From contig NZ_NWQK01000001.1 in assembly GCF_002817655.1 (NCBI RefSeq), forward strand, positions 186,001 to 250,000: a stretch of 64,000 nt of DNA. Reading direction: 5' to 3'. Below, in pieces: positions 37,315 through 45,857 of the stretch. Under the pieces are notes generated by a model. The model did no database searches, was not told the origin of the DNA, and was given only the letters and a program-made list of their open reading frames with translations. The DNA is from Candidatus Chlamydia corallus. GTDB lineage: Bacteria; Chlamydiota; Chlamydiia; Chlamydiales; Chlamydiaceae. The position numbers and the translations under genes are program-made. How positions within the stretch are numbered: the first letter of the stretch is position 1; each line of letters starts with the position of its first letter.

Positions 37315-38781
37315 CTAACTCTTATCTAATTCTAAAAGTAGAAGTTCATTCACACGCTTGGGCGGGGCTTTTCCTGCTGTACGCTTCATAATCTGCCCAA
37401 TTAAAAATCCTAGCGCCTTGGTCTTGCCATTCTTATAGTCTACGATAGACTCAGGATTTTCAACAATCACCTCAGCGATAATTGCCTGTAACGCCGCCTC
37501 ATCTGCCATAGGAAGAAGATCTGGCTTTTCTTTTAAAATCTCATCAGGATTTTTCCCTGGAGATTCTATCATAATATCAGCAATTTCTTTAGCAATTTTC
37601 CCTGTAATAATACCTTGGTCTATAGCGTTCACCAACTGAGCTACTCCCTCAGGAAAAATTCCTGAAGACGGCAACTTCAATCCCAATGTTTTGCAGCGAC
37701 CTCCAAATTCGACAGTCACCCAGTTAGATAAAGACCTAAAGTTTTTACAATCTTTACAAGCAGCTTCAAAAAATGCCGCTGTATATTTATCACTGATAAG
37801 AATACTTGCGATATCTTCAGAAAGACCGTACTCCTCAATGTAGCGATGGTACTTGTCATAGGGAAGTTCAGGCAAAGTCTTGCGAATCTCTTCAATATAA
37901 GATTCTGTCAACTGTAGCGTCGGTAAATCAGGCTCTGGAAAATACTTATAATCTTCAGCACTTTCTTTCAGACGCATCAAAACGGTTCTTTTGTTTTCGG
38001 GATCCCAGCGGTATGTAGCTGCGGGAATCACGAGCTTGGGATTCTTATTTGGATGAGCAAGATACTCATCGACCTGACGTCGTTTTTCCACTTCTAAAGC
38101 TTGTGCCATAAAAGCAAAGGAGTTCATATTCTTGATTTCCACCTTATTGCGAAGTTCTTGGGATCCCTTAGGGCGGACAGAAACATTCACATCAAAACGG
38201 ATCGAGCCTTCTTCCATATTGCAATCAGAAATCCCGATATAGTCTAACAAGGAAACTAAAGAATTCGCGTAAGCAACAGCATCTTCAGCACAAAACATAC
38301 AGGGCTTTGAAACAATTTCAATCAAAGGAACTCCCGCTCGATTATAGTCTACACCAGCAAATTCTCCGAAATGTTTGAGCATTCCAGCATCATCTTCTAT
38401 ATGAGCTTGCGCCAATTCAAAGTAACGCTCTTCCTGTTGAATAACAGCCTTAACACGGCCTCCTCGGATAATGGGGTATTCAAATTGCGTGATTTGGAAG
38501 TTTCTAGGACTGTCGGGATAGAAGTAAGACTTTCTATCAAAACGGCTAAATAAAGAAATTTCACCTTCGACAGCGCAACCAAAAAGCACAGCTTTGCGAA
38601 CGGCAGCCTTGTTTAATACAGGCAAAGATCCTGGTAAGCCTGTACATACAGTAGATACATTGGTGTTTGGTTCATCTCCAAAGCGATTTAAAGCAGAGCT
38701 AAATAACTTCGATGCTGTATTCAATTCTACGTGAACTTCAAGTCCTATGACTGATTCCCAATCTGCATAAACAACACTCAT
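37315..38781 (-). CDS. gatB: Aspartyl/glutamyl-tRNA amidotransferase subunit B
   Basis: tRNA-binding and kinase subunit of GatCAB, which converts Glu-tRNA(Gln) and Asp-tRNA(Asn) to the amidated forms needed in bacteria lacking GlnRS or AsnRS. 488 residues, full length. Conserved motifs are [58 protein letters not shown] and DFN-like NVSVRPKGS. The C-terminal YqeY-like helical tail is present. The start overlaps the gatA stop in TAATG, so translation is coupled. Confidence 0.97.
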   Translation of the reverse strand: MSVVYADWESVIGLEVHVELNTASKLFSSALNRFGDEPNTNVSTVCTGLPGSLPVLNKAAVRKAVLFGCAVEGEISLFSRFDRKSYFYPDSPRNFQITQFEYPIIRGGRVKAVIQQEERYFELAQAHIEDDAGMLKHFGEFAGVDYNRAGVPLIEIVSKPCMFCAEDAVAYANSLVSLLDYIGISDCNMEEGSIRFDVNVSVRPKGSQELRNKVEIKNMNSFAFMAQALEVEKRRQVDEYLAHPNKNPKLVIPAATYRWDPENKRTVLMRLKESAEDYKYFPEPDLPTLQLTESYIEEIRKTLPELPYDKYHRYIEEYGLSEDIASILISDKYTAAFFEAACKDCKNFRSLSNWVTVEFGGRCKTLGLKLPSSGIFPEGVAQLVNAIDQGIITGKIAKEIADIMIESPGKNPDEILKEKPDLLPMADEAALQAIIAEVIVENPESIVDYKNGKTKALGFLIGQIMKRTAGKAPPKRVNELLLLELDKS

Positions 38782-40256
38782 TATCTACCTCCTAGAGCCG
38801 CACTTTTGGCATATCTTTCAGAAAACAATTGCTTAGTCTGAGCATGTTCTTGAAAACTATAACCCACTTGGCAAACATGTTGGTCTTGGCCTTGTTGTCC
38901 GATCAGCTGCAAGCCTAAAGGCAAGCCCTCTTTCGAAAAGCCAGAAGGTACGGCAATCGCGGGAAGATATGCTAAATTCATAGCTACGGTATAGATATCC
39001 TGTAGATATAAAGCGGTAGGATCTACGATCCCTCCTATTTTAAACGCAGGGGTAGAACAGACAGGCATTGCTAAAATTTCACACTTTTCAAATGCCATTT
39101 TAAAAGCCTTGATAATCTTAGCACGAACTGCCATAGCTTTCTTATAATAAATACTCTGTCTCTCTGCAGACAAGACATAGTTCCCTAAAAGGATCCTGCG
39201 CATGACCTCTTTGCCAAATCCTTGTACCCTTGACAAGTCATAGACTTGGCTAATGGTATCGGCTTTGGGAGAACGGAATCCATAACGGATCCCATCAAAC
39301 CTTGCTAAATTCGTTGCAGCTTCCGCGGACGATAAAATGTAGTATATAGGTACACCATGACTGAGAATATCCAATTCTACATCTACAAGATGCGCTCCCT
39401 TTCCTTCAAAAATAGCTAGAGAAGAGAAGAAGTTATCCCTAACATCGTCACGTAGTCCCACTAAAAAGCTTCTAGGAATGCCAATTAGTTTAGGAACCTC
39501 GGTAGACAACTTACTCATAAAAGAGTCATGAAAAAACTCCCTTGATGTCGCATCTCTGGGATCTTTACCAGAAAAAACATCCATCATAAGAGCGATATCT
39601 TCCACAGCATTGGCTAAAGGACCGATTTGATCTAAGGAAGAGCCATGGGCTACAAGACCATAACGAGAAACAGCTCCGTAGGAAGGCTTAAAGCCAACAA
39701 CACCACAAAATGCTGCGGGCTGACGGACGGATCCCCCTGTATCTGATCCTAAGGCTACAGGACAAAATCTAGCAGAAACTGCCGCAGCAGATCCTCCTGA
39801 ACTCCCCCCAGGAACACGAGATAAGTCCCAAGGATTGTGGGTAGGATGAAAAGCAGAGTAGAGCGTTGTTCCTCCCATAGCAAACTCATCCATATTGAGT
39901 TTTCCTAGGATAATGCCATCTTCTTTTTCTATTCTTTCTACAACGGTAGCATTAAATGGGGCTTGATAATTTTCCAACATACGAGATGCGCACGTAGTAT
40001 TCAAACCTGCAACATGAATATTGTCTTTAATTCCTAAAGGAACGCCTGCGAGTTTTCCTAAAGGCTCCCCACGCGCACGCTTCTCATCTATGATCCCTGC
40101 CTTTTCTAAAGCACGTTCCTTACATAAGGAGATAAATGCGCCTACTTGCTCTTCGGATTCTTCAATTCTATGAAGGAAATGTTGGGTCACTCCCGTTGCG
40201 GTAAGTTCCCCTAAAGTTATAGCTTTTGCTAAATCTACAGCACTATATTGATACAT
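38781..40256 (-). CDS. gatA: Aspartyl/glutamyl-tRNA amidotransferase subunit A
   Basis: Amidase-signature glutaminase subunit that frees ammonia from glutamine for the GatB site. 491 residues. The Ser-cisSer-Lys triad is visible: Lys in [13 protein letters not shown] near residue 76, and the two serines in [13 protein letters not shown] and [14 protein letters not shown]. It sits between gatC (16-base gap) and gatB (TAATG overlap) in one minus-strand operon. Compared with the C. pneumoniae protein as I remember it, scattered substitutions are present, which supports a close but distinct species. Confidence 0.97.
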   Translation of the reverse strand: MYQYSAVDLAKAITLGELTATGVTQHFLHRIEESEEQVGAFISLCKERALEKAGIIDEKRARGEPLGKLAGVPLGIKDNIHVAGLNTTCASRMLENYQAPFNATVVERIEKEDGIILGKLNMDEFAMGGTTLYSAFHPTHNPWDLSRVPGGSSGGSAAAVSARFCPVALGSDTGGSVRQPAAFCGVVGFKPSYGAVSRYGLVAHGSSLDQIGPLANAVEDIALMMDVFSGKDPRDATSREFFHDSFMSKLSTEVPKLIGIPRSFLVGLRDDVRDNFFSSLAIFEGKGAHLVDVELDILSHGVPIYYILSSAEAATNLARFDGIRYGFRSPKADTISQVYDLSRVQGFGKEVMRRILLGNYVLSAERQSIYYKKAMAVRAKIIKAFKMAFEKCEILAMPVCSTPAFKIGGIVDPTALYLQDIYTVAMNLAYLPAIAVPSGFSKEGLPLGLQLIGQQGQDQHVCQVGYSFQEHAQTKQLFSERYAKSAALGGR

Positions 40257-40272
40257 AATTTGTGGGACTCCC

Positions 40273-40578
40273 TTACTTGATTACCGCAGGAACTTTCACT
40301 AATCCTCCTAAAGATTCTGGAACATTACGTAAAAATTCCTCTTGATTGAAATCAGAGATCACCGCGTCTTCTCTCAAATCCTCAACATTCACTACATGCA
40401 TTAAAAGAGGTTCGAATAAACCTATGTCATCAACATCTATGGAAATTGCTTCTTTCATAGAGACAATCACAGCGCTTAAAGAAGTCTGATATTCCTGGAT
40501 AAGCTCTTCGGAGAGTTGTAATGCTGAGGCCTTTGCCAAAAGTAAAATTTCTTCCCTATCCAAACGAAATTGCTCCAT
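40273..40578 (-). CDS. gatC: Aspartyl/glutamyl-tRNA amidotransferase subunit C
   Basis: A 101-residue small subunit that wraps around GatA and stabilises the GatA-GatB contact. It has the family pattern LAKASALQLSEELIQEYQTSL at the N-terminus and a C-terminal segment LREDAVISDFNQEEFLRNVPES leading to VKVPAVI. First gene of the gatCAB operon. The 294 bases upstream, toward the DUF378-like gene, hold only an unconvincing Lys-rich frame on the other strand. Confidence 0.92.
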   Translation of the reverse strand: MEQFRLDREEILLLAKASALQLSEELIQEYQTSLSAVIVSMKEAISIDVDDIGLFEPLLMHVVNVEDLREDAVISDFNQEEFLRNVPESLGGLVKVPAVIK

Positions 40579-40872
40579 GATACGTTATCCTAAATTGCAG
40601 CTTATGGAAATGTTCTCTTTTCTCAAGTCAAGTAAAGAAAAAATATCTCAACTTAAAAAATTGATGTTTTATTCTGAACTGTCTCTCTGCGATCATAAAA
40701 ATCACAAGTTTTTTACAGTTCAAAAACTTCCTAACCAACTTAAACCTTTGTATTCAAAAAGTCAACGAGACAGAGAGATTTTAGCAAAGAAGTCTTTTGA
40801 AAAAAACAGTTTATTAAATTATAAAAAAGATTAAAAGATGGAATTAAGTATACATCACTTAGGAGAAAAGCA

Positions 40873-41154
40873 ATGCTGGGCAAAATTATTCGAGGACTAT
40901 CCTCTCTTGTTGTTATTCTTTCCGCATTGAACGTGGGAATTATAGGAATTACTCACAATAAATTAAATATTATTGCCAAGTTGTGTGGAGGCATTTCTAC
41001 TCCCGCCACCCAAATTACCTATATTGTCATTGGAATCGCTGGTGTCATTTGCTTGCTAAGCTTTTGTCCCTTCTGCAGCAAGAAATCTCGATGTTCACAA
41101 GGAGAGAGCTGCTCTTCAGGAAGCTGCCACTCTCATCATTCTGACAAAAACTAG
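40873..41154 (+). CDS. DUF378-like small membrane protein (CT001-like) with Cys/His tail
   Basis: A 93-residue protein with GGAG about eight bases before its ATG. Two hydrophobic segments (LVVILSALNVGIIGI and ITYIVIGIAGVICLLSF) are joined by a short polar loop with CGGIST. The pattern ALNxGIIGI ... YxxIGIAGV is that of the DUF378 (YuzA) family of small inner-membrane proteins of unknown role. The last 30 residues carry five cysteines and several histidines (CPFCSKK, CSQGESCSSGSCHSHHS), suggesting metal binding or disulfides. By position next to gatC it is the CT001/CPn0001 homologue. Confidence 0.85.
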   Translation: MLGKIIRGLSSLVVILSALNVGIIGITHNKLNIIAKLCGGISTPATQITYIVIGIAGVICLLSFCPFCSKKSRCSQGESCSSGSCHSHHSDKN

Positions 41155-41162
41155 ATATTTTC

Positions 41163-41195
41163 ACCCTCAAGCATCTTCTTGAGGGTAGTTTTCTA
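41163..41195 (+). terminator. Rho-independent terminator
   Basis: ACCCTCAAG (41163-41171) pairs perfectly with CTTGAGGGT (41178-41186) around a six-base loop, followed by AGTTTTCT. It starts nine bases after the stop of the DUF378-like gene. Confidence 0.8.
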
Positions 41196-41357
41196 AACAG
41201 ATGCATAAGAATCACTCTGGTTTTCTCCTAATAATTCGTGATGGCGACTCAACTATATTCTGTAATCTTGATTTCTGATTTCATAGATTTATGAAAAACA
41301 TTGTGCAATACATGTAGACAATCTGAGTCTAGATTCTCTAAACTGTTGAAGCATTAT

Positions 41358-41444
41358 GGAAGAGTGGCAGAGTGGTCGAATGCGTCTGATTCGAAATCAG
41401 AAGTTCTCTTACAGGAACCAGGGGTTCGAATCCCTTCTCTTCCG
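41358..41444 (+). tRNA. tRNA-Ser (anticodon CGA)
   Basis: Acceptor arms GGAAGAG (41358-41364) and CTCTTCC (41437-41443) with discriminator G. Anticodon stem TCTGA/TCAGA around loop TTCGAAA gives anticodon CGA at 41392-41394, reading UCG. A long class II variable arm (AGTTCTCTTACAGGAAC region) and T arm GGGGTTCGAATCCC follow. CCA is not encoded, so the end must be added after trimming. Total 87 bases. Confidence 0.96.
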
Positions 41445-41564
41445 ATCTTATTTTAGTTTTTCTCTAACTAAAGTGAATAAGAGAAGAACATAGGATACTT
41501 TTAGAACGTCATGCGTTCCGTTCGGCTATCAATACAAGAGTATTCCCCAACCCAGTGATGCCTG

Positions 41565-42389
41565 CTAGCCTTTCCTCTTGACATAGCTTAACAGGGATTC
41601 ATAATATTCATCGGAAAAATTATTACGAAGCTTCGACCATTGGATAGCAGCAAGTTGGGGATTGTAATTTTCTACACGCTGCTTTGCTGGAGTGTAGAGC
41701 ATCCCTATGAAATAAATATTTGCTTTTTTACAAAAAGCATCAACGGAACGCAAGCGCTCTCGATTATGATCCACATAGATGATTTGGCTAGGGCAAGAAG
41801 TTATCCCACTTAGAAAAATTTCAAGAGCTTCGTCAATGCCCAAACCATGTTTCAGAGCTCCAACGAACAAAATATTCTTTTCTATAGCCATCACCTGTTC
41901 GGGTTTTTCCTTCGTCCTAGGTTGAGAGAGCCAACCATCTTCACAAATTGCTGGGCAGGAGGTAAAGTCTATGTTTAAAAAATGTAGAACTCGAAGAGTA
42001 TTTTTTATCAAATGCACAGGTCTCTGAGAAATTCCTAATACCCAAGATCGTTTCAAAGACAAGCCTGTGAGTACATTCCTTAAGTTAGTGCTCATCAATT
42101 CATAATCGACAACAAAAGAAATACCCATCCACTCAAGAAATGCTTGTTCTTTGGCTTCCTCTTCAGAGAGTGTTGTCTTAAGGTCTGTTTCTCTATGGTA
42201 CAGCCATGCAGACTGACCTATCATCTGTTTTGGAAAGACCACGGTATCTTCAATATTGAAACAGACCAAAGTTTTCTCTTTGGCAAACTTATGGACTGCC
42301 TGAACATCAGTAATTTCAATTACCACTGCTTCAATCGAAACTACTTTATATAGGCATAAAGCCAGTACAATAAAAAAATGCCATCCCAT
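41565..42389 (-). CDS. Secreted DUF2608 (HAD-like) protein with degenerate active site
   Basis: A 274-residue protein with an N-terminal signal peptide (HFFIVLALCLYKVVSIEA). It looks like DUF2608, a HAD-fold family I know from Legionella and chlamydiae. The phosphatase motif I position reads FNIEDT at 44-49, with Asn45 and Glu47 in place of the two aspartates of DxDxT. The later motif reads IIYVDHNRERL, then FIGMLYTPA at the end. It pairs with the next gene, about 180 bases upstream, with the same layout. With the nucleophile changed, phosphatase activity is doubtful. Substrate unknown; periplasmic or secreted by its signal. Confidence 0.75.
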   Translation of the reverse strand: MGWHFFIVLALCLYKVVSIEAVVIEITDVQAVHKFAKEKTLVCFNIEDTVVFPKQMIGQSAWLYHRETDLKTTLSEEEAKEQAFLEWMGISFVVDYELMSTNLRNVLTGLSLKRSWVLGISQRPVHLIKNTLRVLHFLNIDFTSCPAICEDGWLSQPRTKEKPEQVMAIEKNILFVGALKHGLGIDEALEIFLSGITSCPSQIIYVDHNRERLRSVDAFCKKANIYFIGMLYTPAKQRVENYNPQLAAIQWSKLRNNFSDEYYESLLSYVKRKG

Positions 42390-42568
42390 ACAAAACCCCT
42401 AAAAAATGCAGAAATATGATTGTCTCGTGATTTTTTTAAGAAAATATTTTTAATATTTATTAAAAACCTCATTAAAACTGAAGTATAAGCTCATGATAGA
42501 TAAAAAGGGCCCTAGGCACCCTCAGGGGGAAAGAGAATACATAGGGCTTGTTTGTACCAAACACGGTG

Positions 42569-43438
42569 TTAATTTGTTTTCGCAAGAGCATCTAAAGTAA
42601 GCTGTGCGACTTCATCCGAAATTATTTGTAAAGCCTCGGCTCCTTGGAGCTCTGCCGCCGTAGAGTAGGGATGAGCGTAAGAAAAAAGACTCTTTTGAGC
42701 AGGATAGTATACCAATCCTAAAAAGTTGATGCCCCAACCTATACAAGCAGCGCCAATAGCTTGGATTGCCTCAGGATCTTCTCCTAGAAAGATCATTTTT
42801 TTAGGAGAAAAGTTCAGTTGGGCAAATAGTTGACTTAAAGCATCAACGATTATAGTTTCTCCACAGAAAAGAATACCTCGATAAAAAAGAGATGCCTCTG
42901 AGGGGGCACTTTGTATCTTCAAAAGGTGACTTTCGGATGATATAGAGCGTCTTTCGAAATTTATATTCTGCTGAAGCAAACTATGCAAAGTAGCAGGAAT
43001 TGCTGTTACACCAGAGGAGGAAACTCCCAATGTGAAGGCAGAGGAATTCATAAAAATAGCTTCTATTTGGTCTGGAATATTGCTCTCTAGGCAATCTTTT
43101 TTCCTGAAAATATCAATAACAAGAGCTTCTTCTTCTACACGTTCGTTACCCTGAGGTTCGTTGCCAAACGATTTAAATAACTGCCTACGTCTAGTTTCAT
43201 ACCATCCTGGGCTACCTAAGTAAGGATGCTGGAGAAGTCCACGATCCACATCGACACAAAATAGTGTACTTGCGTCTTCTTTTTCTAGATAAGAAGAGAC
43301 TGTAGCAAAGGAATAAACAATCTCTATAGGAATCTTCTTTTTTTTTGGAGCTGCGTCTACAGAATTGAAGAAACTCAATATGACGCCTGCTGCTGTTACT
43401 ACGCCAACACGTATTCTCTTTTTCTGGATTTTCAACAT
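42569..43438 (-). CDS. Secreted DUF2608 (HAD-like) protein
   Basis: A 289-residue paralogue of the preceding gene. A basic N-terminus and hydrophobic stretch ending SVDAA (about 1-30) make a signal peptide. Motif I reads CVDVDRG at 61-67, keeping both aspartates of DxD. The motif III/IV region reads KKMIFLGEDPEAI and is followed by NFLGLVYYPA, matching FIGMLYTPA of the sister gene. The two genes are the same length class and orientation and look like a tandem duplication in which one copy kept, and the other lost, the catalytic aspartates. Substrate unknown. Confidence 0.75.
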   Translation of the reverse strand: MLKIQKKRIRVGVVTAAGVILSFFNSVDAAPKKKKIPIEIVYSFATVSSYLEKEDASTLFCVDVDRGLLQHPYLGSPGWYETRRRQLFKSFGNEPQGNERVEEEALVIDIFRKKDCLESNIPDQIEAIFMNSSAFTLGVSSSGVTAIPATLHSLLQQNINFERRSISSESHLLKIQSAPSEASLFYRGILFCGETIIVDALSQLFAQLNFSPKKMIFLGEDPEAIQAIGAACIGWGINFLGLVYYPAQKSLFSYAHPYSTAAELQGAEALQIISDEVAQLTLDALAKTN

Positions 43439-43966
43439 TTGTTTCCAACAGCATAATTTGCATAAACGTTATAGACTTTTTTTAAATAAAAGCAACAACA
43501 AAAGAACTTGAAACTATGCTTTGAGGGAGTTTTGGTCATTATCGACGGATAAAATAATCGAACCTTTAAAAGAAACTACAGCCTTGACGAACAGGGTTTT
43601 TGATACGTCCCCAATGGACGAGGGTGAGCTCTTTTAGGGAATAAATTTTTGTAAAATCATTCTCAAATACAAGAGAATTTTATCGGATTTGCCGTCCTAG
43701 GATTGTGGGTTTTTTATAAAATATTTTTTTGAATTTTATAGATTTTAAAAAAATTATTTTATAGCATTGCCTATTGCCCTAAGTTTAAACGAGGTAAAAG
43801 TAATGAAACAGTAGCTCTAGCCCAAAGTCTTGCTTTTACAGGTGCTCTAAACATCTTTTGAAATTTGAGATTTAAGCACCTCGTACTGTGCAACGAAAAT
43901 CGGAATCCCCTCTTTCCCCTTCCAAATAGCATAGTTCAAACAGAGCACCCATATTCCTTCCCAACT
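43439..43966. other. Intergenic region upstream of the cysteine-rich gene
   Basis: About 530 AT-rich bases between divergent genes. No frame of convincing coding character is present. The region probably holds two divergent promoters and a long 5' leader for the gene at 44027; I cannot fix -35/-10 elements. A hairpin follows at 43967. Confidence 0.4.
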
Positions 43967-43990
43967 CACAGAGTTCCTTTGAACTCTGTG
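43967..43990 (+). promoter_or_regulatory. Perfect hairpin in the leader of the cysteine-rich gene
   Basis: CACAGAGTTC (43967-43976) pairs with GAACTCTGTG (43981-43990) around CTTT: ten perfect pairs with a four-base loop. It ends 36 bases before the ATG at 44027. It is followed by AAAATTAAAT and not by a T run, so it is not a classic terminator. It could be an mRNA 5' stabiliser or an operator for a dimeric repressor. No equal structure precedes the paralogue at 45858. Confidence 0.55.
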
Positions 43991-44026
43991 AAAATTAAAT
44001 AAATCTAAACATTTAGAGGTAATATT

Positions 44027-44908
44027 ATGGTTTGCCCAAGCTGGTTATCGCATTTCCAAAATTGCAATTGTCAATGGACTGAAGTAACAACAGAAGAAGC
44101 TTTCGAGATGACACAAAATACAGGTGGTACAGATGAGGAACCAAGTACTAGTGGAACAAGTCCTTCTGGAAAAACTCCTCCTATAACTTCCCAACCAGGT
44201 AAAATAAAAAAAGTAGAAAAACATTTTCAGTTTTCTACAGGAAATGAAGATAGTACTCTACAAACGATTCGGGATGCAGGAGAATTGCTCGACTCAGTCA
44301 TATCGCATAGACGAACACAAAGATGTAGTGCGTTTTGTTATGATACCTGCTCAAGCGGATGCGAAAGGCATTGTGGATCTTTTGGAAGATTTATTTGTGG
44401 AATTTATAATGCTTGTTGTTTGGACGAAGATAACTCCTTCGTAGACTTTATCCAAGAATGCGAAGCAAACTACGGTCCTATTGCCGTTGCCTTGGCTGCT
44501 AAAAACGATCAGTATAACTTAATGGAGCTCGCTGAAAATAACACCAAATTTACTGAGGAAGAAAAAAATGAATTTAGACAAAAGTGTGAGGAATCTAAAA
44601 GTCAACTCTACGGGACTATGCTAAATCTTACTCAAAGCTTTTTCTTCGAAGGAGTAGGGAGCATTCAACAACGCGCTCCAAACGATCCACTAATCGAAAC
44701 CATGCTCCAGTTTATTGCTGGAAAGTCTTGGGAAACAATATTGAAAGAAGAAGGAGCTGGAGCATCTTCTTCTCCTCAACAAAGTCCTAATTGTTACATT
44801 TTAAGCATCTCTCCTCTGACGACTCAGCCCCGTCCATCCTGTCTACCAAAAGATGCTCGACGACCATCTTACGCAACTGCATATGGTAAAGGGGGGGGGA
44901 GTATATAG
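44027..44908 (+). CDS. Cysteine-rich chlamydial protein, N-terminal part, frame ends at a G9 tract
   Basis: A 293-residue frame with AGAGG before the ATG. A Thr/Ser/Pro-rich N-terminus is followed by a Cys-rich patch at 100-131 (CSAFCYDTC, GCERHC, ACCLDEDN) and a helical region (FVDFIQECEANYGPIAVALAAK). It is the N-terminal two thirds of a family shared with the gene at 45858, which reads on to 473 residues. Here nine G at 44891-44899 shift the frame into a stop (GKGGGSI). With ten or seven G the frame would run on to 45483 as a 485-residue protein. This looks like a phase-variable gene in a truncated state. I do not recognise the function. Confidence 0.75.
   Translation: MVCPSWLSHFQNCNCQWTEVTTEEAFEMTQNTGGTDEEPSTSGTSPSGKTPPITSQPGKIKKVEKHFQFSTGNEDSTLQTIRDAGELLDSVISHRRTQRCSAFCYDTCSSGCERHCGSFGRFICGIYNACCLDEDNSFVDFIQECEANYGPIAVALAAKNDQYNLMELAENNTKFTEEEKNEFRQKCEESKSQLYGTMLNLTQSFFFEGVGSIQQRAPNDPLIETMLQFIAGKSWETILKEEGAGASSSPQQSPNCYILSISPLTTQPRPSCLPKDARRPSYATAYGKGGGSI
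44891..44899 (+). repeat. G9 homopolymer inside a coding sequence
   Basis: Nine consecutive G within the gene at 44027, at the exact point where the alignment with the intact paralogue changes frame. Long poly(G)/poly(C) tracts are the known slippage sites of C. pneumoniae variable genes. Adding one G, or removing two, joins the upstream frame to the downstream one at GAG TAT ATA. Confidence 0.85.
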
Positions 44909-44931
44909 CGAAAGGATATAACAGCAAAGGA

Positions 44932-45483
44932 GTGATAAAACAGTTAGCGAAAATCAACGTATACAACCTAAAAACCAAGGAGAGTGCACCTCTTGGTCAT
45001 ACTAGTTTCATAGTCGAGAAAATGCTTAAAAGTTTTCTCTTATTTGCAGCAGGAAGTGGGTCTACACTGCTAACAAACTCAGGTGGAGGAGTATACTATA
45101 AAGATAAAGATTTTCTTGCTATACTCATTCTACTAATATTCGCGCTTGGCTATTGCCCTACAAATCCTGACACGACGGGTACGATTATAGAGGAGGAGGA
45201 GGAGACACTCATGCAGCTTTTTGCTCGACTACAATATGCCTATAAAACAGGGAATGCTGCACCACCATCTCCAAAAAAGAAACGTACACTATTGAAACAG
45301 ATGAGTATGGATGATTCGCGTAATCTAGAAGAAGAAGCTCTCGCATGCCTCGCAAAATTCCCTCAAGAGGAGGATGATGATGATGATGATGAACCAGGTA
45401 GTCCATCTTATCAACAGCATATCCTTGAGTGCTCGGGTCATTTAACTAGTCTCTTTTTAGGTATGAAGGGTGAGCAAAAATAA
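44932..45483 (+). CDS. Cysteine-rich chlamydial protein, C-terminal part of the same interrupted gene
   Basis: The second frame of the interrupted gene. It is open from the G9 tract, with a possible GTG start at 44932. The 183 residues align with the C-terminal part of the paralogue: INVYNLKTKESAPLGHTSFIVEKMLK against LEVFSLESGYTGPLGQASISVLDLIK, a hydrophobic helix (FLAILILLIFALGYCP against FEILVILCLLAHGYIP), an acidic run, and a shared end SPSYQQHILECSGH. (GAG)n and (GAT)6 repeats encode the Glu and Asp runs and could also vary in length. It is probably expressed only when the poly(G) tract restores the frame. Confidence 0.7.
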   Translation: MIKQLAKINVYNLKTKESAPLGHTSFIVEKMLKSFLLFAAGSGSTLLTNSGGGVYYKDKDFLAILILLIFALGYCPTNPDTTGTIIEEEEETLMQLFARLQYAYKTGNAAPPSPKKKRTLLKQMSMDDSRNLEEEALACLAKFPQEEDDDDDDEPGSPSYQQHILECSGHLTSLFLGMKGEQK

Positions 45484-45857
45484 AGTTCGCATTTTTTGCC
45501 GCGACGCTTTTATTCTATATGCTTGAAGAATTCCAAAGCTCAGAAAAACATCTCGCGGCATTTCCTTTCTTAAAATCTTTAAGGCAAGTATCAAAACGTT
45601 GGGCACGAAGACAAAATTTAATTCAAAATCAACAAAGAAATTGACTAGAAATCTATAATTATTTTGAATCTTTGCTCTAAAAATAACCTCAACAAGAAAA
45701 CCGTCATCAAGATTTGCTATTTTTCTTGTTTTACTTAAAGGTCTACTAAGAAATAATCATCCTTAAAACACTCTAAGATAATGTTTTAGAATTTTTTCCC
45801 AAAGAATCGGTCACTATAAAGATCAATACAACTTAATCTCACTAATGGAGAAACCCT
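45484..45857. other. Intergenic region between the two cysteine-rich paralogues
   Basis: About 370 AT-rich bases. An inverted repeat TGCCGCGA (45497-45504) and TCGCGGCA (45553-45560) with a loop of nearly 50 bases follows the first gene and may end its transcript. A 41-codon frame at 45519-45644 (MLEEFQSSEK, basic end) lies across it, with no ribosome site; I do not call it a gene. Confidence 0.4.

Noticed and set aside
40577-40834. 85-codon plus-strand frame divergent from gatC
   Set aside because: Starts inside the gatC start codon region, has no ribosome site, and is just Lys/Ser/Leu-rich like random AT-rich sequence.
41358-41444. tRNA-Ser as an integration site for the adjacent accessory island
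   Set aside because: No duplicated 3' tRNA fragment and no integrase found next to the island.
42480-42530. GC-rich patch GGGCCCTAGG...CCTCAGGGGG downstream of the DUF2608 gene at 42569
   Set aside because: Several partial palindromes but no single stable stem with a T run; too weak to call a terminator.
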